From the NCBI RefSeq assembly GCF_003601985.1, contig NZ_QZXA01000008.1, forward strand, positions 62,001 through 126,000: 64,000 nt of DNA. Direction: 5' to 3'. The position numbers and the translations under genes were made by a program. Shown one piece after another: positions 58,318 to 64,000 of the stretch (positions within the stretch are counted from its first letter, which is position 1; each line of letters begins with the position of its first letter). The notes beneath the pieces were generated by a model. That model did not search any database, was not told the DNA's origin, and saw only the letters and a list, made by a program, of their open reading frames with translations. The stretch comes from Mesorhizobium jarvisii (GTDB taxonomy: Bacteria > Pseudomonadota > Alphaproteobacteria > Rhizobiales > Rhizobiaceae).

Positions 58318-59084
58318 GGCTGAAAGGCAAATCGGCGCTGATCACGGGATCGGCGCGTGGCATCGGCAAGGCCTTCGCCGAAGCCTATGCGCGCGAAGGC
58401 GCTATCGTTGCCATTGCCGACATCAATCTCGAGGCCGCGCAAAAGACGGCGGCAGAGATCGGCGACAATGCCTATGCGGTCAAACTCGATGTCACGGATC
58501 AGGCCTCCATCGACGCCGCGGTGAAGGCAGTGGAAACGAGGACCGGCGGCCTCGACATATTGATCAACAACGCCGCTCTGTTCGATCTGGCGCCGATCGT
58601 CGAGATTTCGCGGGCGAGCTATGAAAAACTGTTCTCCGTCAATGTCGCCGGCACGCTGTTCATGCTGCAGGCGGCGGCCCGCTCGATGATCGCGCGGGGC
58701 AAGGGCGGCAGGATCATCAATATGGCGAGCCAGGCCGGACGGCGCGGCGAGCCGCTGGTCGGCGTCTATTGCGCGACCAAGGCCGCCGTCATTTCGCTGA
58801 CCCAGTCGGCCGGGCTCGACCTGATCAAGCACCGCATCAACGTCAACGGCATCGCGCCCGGGGTCGTGGACAGCGACATGTGGGATCAGGTCGATGCTCT
58901 GTTCGCCAAATACGAAAACCGGCCGAAGGGCGAGAAGAAGCGGCTTGTCGGCGAAGGGGTGCCTTATGGCCGCATGGGCAAACCGGAGGACCTCGCCGGC
59001 ATGGCCGTCTTCCTGGCCAGCGATGAAGCCGAGTACATCGTCGCCCAGACCTACAATGTTGATGGCGGCCAGTGGATGAGTTGA
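58314..59084 (+). CDS. smoS: Sorbitol dehydrogenase (SDR family)
   Basis: A 256-residue SDR of the SmoS/polyol dehydrogenase type that oxidises sorbitol to fructose (galactitol is also used by relatives). The cofactor motif is TGSARGIGKA. LINNAALFD, IINMASQAGR and YCATKAAVISLT give the Ser-Tyr-Lys active site. Length and gene order match rhizobial SmoS. The GTG start overlaps the smoK stop. A long hairpin follows the gene. Confidence 0.9.
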
Positions 59085-59092
59085 GGGGGGCG

Positions 59093-59128
59093 GCCTCTGC
59101 TTCTCGTCCCTCCGCGAGGAGCAGAGGC
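59093..59128 (+). other. Stem-loop between smoS and mtlK
   Basis: GCCTCTGCTTCTCG and CGAGGAGCAGAGGC pair over 14 bp, with one G-U in RNA and an 8-base loop. There is no T run, so it may be a processing or stabilising element rather than a terminator. The next start is at 59236. Confidence 0.6.
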
Positions 59129-59235
59129 TCACATTACAGGCCGCATCGGCCTCGCAAGGCATGTGTCGTCCCTTTCCCGACAGGACGGAGAGAGGCGGAG
59201 TAACGAGGCCGAAGCCCGGCCAAAGGGTAAAACAG

Positions 59236-60714
59236 ATGACCGTGAAACTCTCGTCTTCAAACCTCTCCAGCCTGCCCGGCAATGTTGCCGTTCCTAAATA
59301 TGATCGCTCGAAGCTCAAGGCCGGCATCGTGCATTTCGGCGTCGGCAATTTCCACCGCTCGCACCAGGCGGTCTATCTCGACGATCTGTTCAATTCAGGT
59401 GTCGGCCATGACTGGGCGCTGGTCGGGGCCGGCGTCTTCGAGGGCGAGAAGATCGGTCGCGGCAAGCTCGAAGAGCAGGACTGGCTGACCACGGTGGTCG
59501 AGCAGGATGAGGGCCATATGAGCGCCCGCGTCACCGGCGCCATGATCGATTTCCTGATGCCCGGCGATGCGGCGGGCATCATCGAGCGGCTGGCCGATCC
59601 GGCGATCAAGATCGTTTCGCTGACCATCACCGAAGGCGGCTATTTCATCGACCCGGCGTCGGGCGTCTTCAACCCGGCCCATCCGGATATCGTCGCCGAC
59701 GCGCAGCCGGGCGCGACACCGAAAACCGTGTTCGGCATCATCCTGGCAGGACTGCTGCGCCGGCGTGACGAAGGCACCGTGCCGTTTACCGTGATGTCCT
59801 GCGACAACATCCCTCACAATGGCCACGTCACCTCGGACGGCGTCATTGGTCTGGCGCGGCTGATCGACGAGGATCTCGCCAACTGGGTCAGCAGCAACGT
59901 CGCCTTTCCAAACGGCATGGTGGACCGCATCACGCCGGCCACCACCGACCGCGAGCGCGGCATCCTGGCCAAGGACTTCGGCGTCGAGGACGCTTGGCCA
60001 GTGTTCTGCGAACCGTTCCGGCAATGGGTGCTGGAAGACCGCTTTACCGATGGCCGGCCGCCGCTGGAAAAGGTCGGCGTGCAATTCGTCAAAGACGTCG
60101 CGCCCTACGAATTGATGAAGATCCGCATTCTCAATGGCGGCCACGCCACGATCGCCTATCCGGCCGGGCTGATGGACATTCATTTCGTCCATGAGGCGAT
60201 GCAGGAGCCGCTGGTGCGCGGCTTTCTCGACAAGCTCGAGCACGACGAGATCATCCCGACGGTGCCGCCGGTGCCGGACACGGTGCTGGAGGACTATTAC
60301 CAGCTCATCGAGAAGCGCTTTTCCAATCCCAAGATCGGCGACACCATCCGCCGGCTCTGCCTCGACGGCTCCAACCGCCAGCCGAAATTCATCATCCCGA
60401 CCATCGCCGACCGCCTGAAGGCCGGAAAGAGCGTTGCCGGGCTGGCGCTGGAATCGGCGCTGTGGTGCCGCTACTGTTTCGGCACATCAGACAGCGGCGC
60501 CGTCATCGAACCCAACGACCCGAGCTGGGACCGGCTGCAAGCGACGGCAAAGGCAGCAAAGGAGGCGCCGGCCGCCTGGCTCGCCATGGAGGACATCTAT
60601 GGCGATGTCGGCCGCGCCACGGCGTTCGTCGAGGCCTTCGGCCACGCGCTCAACGTGTTGTGGGCCAATGGCGCCCGCGCCACGCTGACCCGCTACATCG
60701 CCGGCAAGCTCTGA
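59236..60714 (+). CDS. mtlK: Mannitol 2-dehydrogenase (long-chain polyol dehydrogenase)
   Basis: A 492-residue NAD-dependent mannitol 2-dehydrogenase of the polyol-specific long-chain family that makes fructose from mannitol. The cofactor motif is HFGVGNFHRSHQ near residue 35, and the catalytic Lys-Asn-His set is in LMKIRILNGGHATIAYPAG. VMSCDNIPHNG and TSDSGAVIEPNDPSWDRL are family-typical. It follows smoS in the same operon. The start MTVKLSSSNL at 59236 follows AAGGG; longer in-frame starts lie inside the intergenic hairpin region. Confidence 0.93.
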   Translation: MTVKLSSSNLSSLPGNVAVPKYDRSKLKAGIVHFGVGNFHRSHQAVYLDDLFNSGVGHDWALVGAGVFEGEKIGRGKLEEQDWLTTVVEQDEGHMSARVTGAMIDFLMPGDAAGIIERLADPAIKIVSLTITEGGYFIDPASGVFNPAHPDIVADAQPGATPKTVFGIILAGLLRRRDEGTVPFTVMSCDNIPHNGHVTSDGVIGLARLIDEDLANWVSSNVAFPNGMVDRITPATTDRERGILAKDFGVEDAWPVFCEPFRQWVLEDRFTDGRPPLEKVGVQFVKDVAPYELMKIRILNGGHATIAYPAGLMDIHFVHEAMQEPLVRGFLDKLEHDEIIPTVPPVPDTVLEDYYQLIEKRFSNPKIGDTIRRLCLDGSNRQPKFIIPTIADRLKAGKSVAGLALESALWCRYCFGTSDSGAVIEPNDPSWDRLQATAKAAKEAPAAWLAMEDIYGDVGRATAFVEAFGHALNVLWANGARATLTRYIAGKL

Positions 60715-60729
60715 GAGCTATCAACCATC

Positions 60730-61413
60730 ATGGCGCCTGAACTGGTCATCTTCGACTGCGATGGCGTTCTGGTCGACAGCGAGGCGCTCTCCGTCTCGGC
60801 GCTGCTCGGCATGATCGAACGTGCCGGCGGCTCTGTCAGTGAGGACGCCGCTTACGAGCATTTCCTCGGCAAGAGCATGAAAAGCGTGCGCGAGATCCTT
60901 GCCCGCGACTTCGGCCTGGAGATCAACGATCAGCATCTGACCGCCATGCGTGTGGACCTGATGAGAAGATTCCGCGAGGAGCTCAAGCCCATCCCCGGCG
61001 TCAAGGAGATGTTGCCGAAGCTCGGCCTGCCGTTCTGCGTCGCCTCTTCGGGCACGCTGGAGCGCATCCGCTACGCGCTCGACGTCACCGGACTGCTCGG
61101 GCTGATGGAGCCGCATCTGTTCAGCGCAGCCATGGTCGCCAAGGGAAAGCCGGCGCCCGACCTTTTCCTGCACGCCGCCGCCAGCATGCGGGCGCATCCG
61201 CGCAAATGCCTCGTTATCGAGGACAGTCCGGCCGGCGTCGCGGCGGCGCGTGCGGCCGGCATGCGCGTCCTTGCCTTCACCGGCGGCGCTCATGCCTGCA
61301 ACCCCGCTTTGAAAGCGCGGCTTGCGTCGAGTGAACCGGACTTTATATTCGCTGACATGCTGCAATTGCCCGATCTGATTGCAGGCCTGGGAGCGAGAGT
61401 TAGAGCATCTTGA
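60730..61413 (+). CDS. HAD-superfamily phosphatase in the polyol operon
   Basis: A 227-residue HAD hydrolase: IFDCDGVLVDSEALSV (motif I), VASSGTLERIRYALD (motif II), KGKPAPDLFLHAAA (motif III Lys) and CLVIEDSPAGVAAARAAG (motif IV). It probably dephosphorylates a sugar phosphate. It lies 15 bases after mtlK and overlaps the kinase gene by 4 bases (TTGA). Similar genes follow mtlK in other rhizobia. Confidence 0.88.
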   Translation: MAPELVIFDCDGVLVDSEALSVSALLGMIERAGGSVSEDAAYEHFLGKSMKSVREILARDFGLEINDQHLTAMRVDLMRRFREELKPIPGVKEMLPKLGLPFCVASSGTLERIRYALDVTGLLGLMEPHLFSAAMVAKGKPAPDLFLHAAASMRAHPRKCLVIEDSPAGVAAARAAGMRVLAFTGGAHACNPALKARLASSEPDFIFADMLQLPDLIAGLGARVRAS

Positions 61414-62996
61414 CGAAACAGTTTGTTTGCGCGGTCGATGTCGGCACCGGGAGCGCTCGCGCGGGCATTCTCGACGCCCGTGGTATCTTGCTCGGCCGTG
61501 CCGATCGGCCGATCGCCATGAACCAGCCGAAGCCCGATCATGCCGAGCATGATTCGCGCGACATCTGGTCGGCGGTCTGCGCCGCCGTGCGTGCCGCCCG
61601 CGAAAAAGCCGGCGTCGCGGCGCAAGACATTGTCGGCATCTCGTTCGACGCGACCTGTTCGCTGGTGGTGCGCGACCGGCAAGGCGATCAGCTCAGCGTT
61701 TCGACCACCGGCGAGAAGCGCTGGGATACCATCGTCTGGCTCGACCACCGCGCCATTGCCGAAGCCGACGAATGCACGGCGAGCAGCCACGAGGTGCTCA
61801 ACTATATTGGCGGCGTCATGTCGCCGGAGATGGCGACGCCGAAGCTGATGTGGCTGAAGCGCAACCTGCCCAAGACATGGAATGAAGCCGGCTATCTATT
61901 CGACCTGGCCGATTTCCTGACCTGGCAGGCGAGCGGCTCGCTGGCTCGTTCGCAATGTACGCTGACGGCGAAGTGGACCTATCTCGCGCATGAGGAAAGC
62001 GCCTGGCAGCGCGATTTCTTCGAGATTGTCGGCCTTGACGACCTTTTCGAGCACGGCAATCTGCCGGAGCGGGCCAGTCCGGTCGGCGCCGACATTGGTC
62101 CGCTGACGGCGCAAGCGGCGGCGGAGCTCGGCCTGAGCGAAAACTGCCGGGTCGGCGCCGGTGTCATCGACGCCTATGCCGGCGCGCTTGGCGTGCTCGG
62201 CGGCTTTGCCGGCGACGATCAGGATATCGGCCGGCATCTGGCGCTGATCGCCGGCACGTCGAGCTGCGTCATGGCGATGTCGCCCGATCCGCAGCCTTTC
62301 GCCGGGGTCTGGGGCCCTTACTATGGTGCTGCGCTGCCGAAGCTGTGGCTGTCGGAAGGCGGCCAGTCGGCCACCGGCGCGCTGCTCGACCACATTATCC
62401 GCTGGCACGGCGCCGGCGGCGAGCCGGACGCCGCCATGCACGCCAAGATCGCCAGGCGGGTCGCCGAACTGCGCGCCGCCGAGGGCGACAACCTCGCCGC
62501 GCGCCTGCATGTGCTGCCGGATTTTCATGGCAACCGCTCGCCGCTCGCCGACCCGCATGCCGTCGGCGTCGTCAGCGGGCTGACGCTGGATTCCTCTTTC
62601 GACAGTCTTTGCAAGCTCTACTGGCGCACCGCCGTCGGCATCGCGCTCGGCGTGCGCCATGTGCTGGAGGCGCTGAACGAGAATGGCTATCTGATCGACA
62701 CGCTGCATGTCACCGGCGGCCACACCAAGAACCCGCTGCTGATGGAGCTCTACGCCGACGCCACCGGCTGCACGGTGGTCGAGCCGCTGGCCGACGAGGC
62801 GGTGCTGCTCGGCACCGGCATGGTTGCCGCCACCGCCGCCGGGCTTTTTCCCGACCTCAACGCCGCCTGCCTTGCCATGCAGCAAGGCGGCAAGAGGCGG
62901 GCCGCCAACCCGGCAGCCGGCGCCCGCTTCGACCGCGACTACCGGATTTTCCTGGAGATGCACCGCCAACGCCAGGCGCTCGACGCCATCCGGTAG
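61410..62996 (+). CDS. FGGY-family carbohydrate kinase (ribulokinase-like)
   Basis: A 528-residue FGGY kinase. The N-terminal phosphate-binding loop has AVDVGTGSARAGILDARG, the Asp base is in VGISFDATCSL, and VWLDHRAIAEADE, SEGGQSATGALLDHII and LHVTGGHTKNPLL are present. It resembles D-ribulokinase-like FGGY enzymes rather than xylulokinase. The TTG start overlaps the HAD gene stop. It ends the polyol operon, so it probably phosphorylates a ketose made by SmoS or MtlK or from another polyol. Confidence 0.88.
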   Translation: MTKQFVCAVDVGTGSARAGILDARGILLGRADRPIAMNQPKPDHAEHDSRDIWSAVCAAVRAAREKAGVAAQDIVGISFDATCSLVVRDRQGDQLSVSTTGEKRWDTIVWLDHRAIAEADECTASSHEVLNYIGGVMSPEMATPKLMWLKRNLPKTWNEAGYLFDLADFLTWQASGSLARSQCTLTAKWTYLAHEESAWQRDFFEIVGLDDLFEHGNLPERASPVGADIGPLTAQAAAELGLSENCRVGAGVIDAYAGALGVLGGFAGDDQDIGRHLALIAGTSSCVMAMSPDPQPFAGVWGPYYGAALPKLWLSEGGQSATGALLDHIIRWHGAGGEPDAAMHAKIARRVAELRAAEGDNLAARLHVLPDFHGNRSPLADPHAVGVVSGLTLDSSFDSLCKLYWRTAVGIALGVRHVLEALNENGYLIDTLHVTGGHTKNPLLMELYADATGCTVVEPLADEAVLLGTGMVAATAAGLFPDLNAACLAMQQGGKRRAANPAAGARFDRDYRIFLEMHRQRQALDAIR

Positions 62997-63004
62997 GCTT
63001 TTGC

Positions 63005-64000
63005 CTACTGCTTGCGCAGCGACGCGCCTGATGTCGCGTCGAACAAATGGATGGCCTCTTCCTCGAATGTGTAGCGGACAGGGGCATTCAGCGCCGGGCA
63101 TTCGCGTGCCGGAACCAGCGCGCTAATCTCCTTGCCGCCGGAGCCGAATGTCACCAGCGCGTCATTGCCGTGGAATTCGATGAGATCGGCCGTGCCTTGC
63201 AATATGCCGGCGGCGCCGGCATTCGCCGTCTTCAGGTCCGGCGGCCGGATGCCCAGCACGGCGCGGTCGCCATGCTGCAGATGGAAACCCCGGCCCTCGA
63301 TCGAAAGCACCGTTCCCGCGCCGGTCAACGTCCAGTCATTGCCCGAGCGGCCGACCGTCACCTCGACGAAGTTCATGTTCGGCGTACCGATGAAACCAGC
63401 CACGAACATGTTGGCCGGGCGCAGGTAGATTTCCGCCGGTGCGCCGATCTGCTCGATGACCCCCTCTTTCAGCAGCACGATGCGATCGGCCAGCGTCATC
63501 GCCTCCAGCTGGTCATGGGTGACGTAGACGGTGGTGGTCTTCAGCGACTGGTGCAGGCGCGCGATCTCGACACGCATATGGTTGCGCAATTTGGCGTCGA
63601 GATTGGAAAGCGGCTCGTCGAACAGGAAGACTTTCGGCGTCTTGATCATCGCACGGGCAATGGCGACGCGCTGCTGCTGGCCGCCGGAAAGCTCGGCCGG
63701 CTTGCGGCCGAGATAGGGCTCCAGCCCGAGCGTCCTCGACACCGCGTCGACCCGCTTGCGGATCTCGGCCACCGGCACCTTCTGGCGCCGCAGGCCGAAG
63801 GCGATGTTGTCGAAGATCGTCATATGCGGATAGAGCGCGTAGTTCTGGAACACCATGGCGATGCCGCGGTCGCCCGGATCGAGATCGTTGACCACCTTGC
63901 CGCCGATCGAGACCTCGCCGCCGCTGATGTCCTCCAGCCCCGCCAGCATGCGCAGCAAGGTCGACTTGCCGCAGCCGGACGGGCCGAGGAACACGACGAA
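63005..64000 (-). CDS. Sugar ABC transporter ATP-binding protein (MalK/UgpC type), 5' end beyond window
   Basis: At least 331 residues of a MalK-type ATPase. Walker A is LGPSGCGKSTLLRML near the window edge, Q-loop MVFQNYALYPHMTI, signature LSGGQQQRVAIARA, Walker B VFLFDEPLSNLDA and VTHDQLEAMT. The C-terminal TOBE region has FIGTPNMNFVEV. The start lies to the right of the window. It converges on the FGGY kinase with 8 bases between stops and probably belongs to a further sugar importer. Confidence 0.92.
   Translation of the reverse strand, partial: FVVFLGPSGCGKSTLLRMLAGLEDISGGEVSIGGKVVNDLDPGDRGIAMVFQNYALYPHMTIFDNIAFGLRRQKVPVAEIRKRVDAVSRTLGLEPYLGRKPAELSGGQQQRVAIARAMIKTPKVFLFDEPLSNLDAKLRNHMRVEIARLHQSLKTTTVYVTHDQLEAMTLADRIVLLKEGVIEQIGAPAEIYLRPANMFVAGFIGTPNMNFVEVTVGRSGNDWTLTGAGTVLSIEGRGFHLQHGDRAVLGIRPPDLKTANAGAAGILQGTADLIEFHGNDALVTFGSGGKEISALVPARECPALNAPVRYTFEEEAIHLFDATSGASLRKQ

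Overview
The window looks like chromosomal DNA of a soil or root-associated alphaproteobacterium of the Mesorhizobium type. The signs are high GC, GGAGG-type ribosome binding sites, many sugar ABC transporters, a NodE/NodF-like pair, a rhizobial ure cluster, an smo/mtlK polyol operon and small GC-rich palindromic repeats. No phage, insertion sequence, CRISPR array or rRNA is visible. One tRNA-Arg(CCG) is present.

Region 1 (1-30.2 kb) is a large catabolic block for sugars or sugar acids. It holds parts of three CUT2-type ABC importers: tandem binding proteins at 1-2079, permease/binding protein/ATPase at 13924-17581, and binding protein/ATPase/permease at 24840-28506. It also holds two enolase-superfamily dehydratases, several SDR dehydrogenases, a split transketolase, a D-2-hydroxyacid dehydrogenase, an aldose 1-epimerase, a fused E1-alpha/E1-beta/lipoyl 2-oxoacid dehydrogenase and a companion E2-like protein without its catalytic histidine. 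No sugar kinase was seen, which suggests a non-phosphorylative route through dehydration and 2-oxo acids. Two shared DNA motifs tie the block together. ATGCTATTATAAT or a close variant lies before five transcription units, including the GntR gene itself. TGATACCGGTACCA, a LacI-type palindrome, occurs as two exact copies in opposite orientation, before the tandem binding proteins and in the divergent dehydratase/SDR promoter. A block with apparently lower GC (18.4-22.5 kb) encoding two methyltransferase proteins and an RgpF-like glycan protein interrupts the catabolic genes and looks acquired.

Region 2 (30.3-40.8 kb) is mixed housekeeping: a secreted hypothetical protein, tRNA-Arg, a DUF1003 membrane protein, a lipoprotein D-Ala-D-Ala carboxypeptidase, a 604-residue membrane/coiled-coil protein, an epimerase-fold protein, a P-loop kinase, a histone H1-like basic protein, a glutathione transferase and the NodF/NodE-like acyl carrier protein and ketosynthase. 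Palindromic repeats fill several gaps here.

Region 3 (40.9-50.8 kb) is a complete urease cluster in the order ureD-ureA-DUF1272-ureJ-ureB, two small secreted proteins on the opposite strand, ureC, a membrane protein, a GST, ureE-ureF-DUF3995-ureG, and a class II aldolase-like gene. Many of its genes overlap by ATGA.

Region 4 (50.8-64 kb) holds a HAD phosphatase, a SorC-type regulator, a DUF1127-like peptide divergent from a LysR gene, and the sorbitol/mannitol operon smoEFGK-smoS-mtlK-HAD phosphatase-FGGY kinase. It ends in a partial MalK-type ATPase on the opposite strand.
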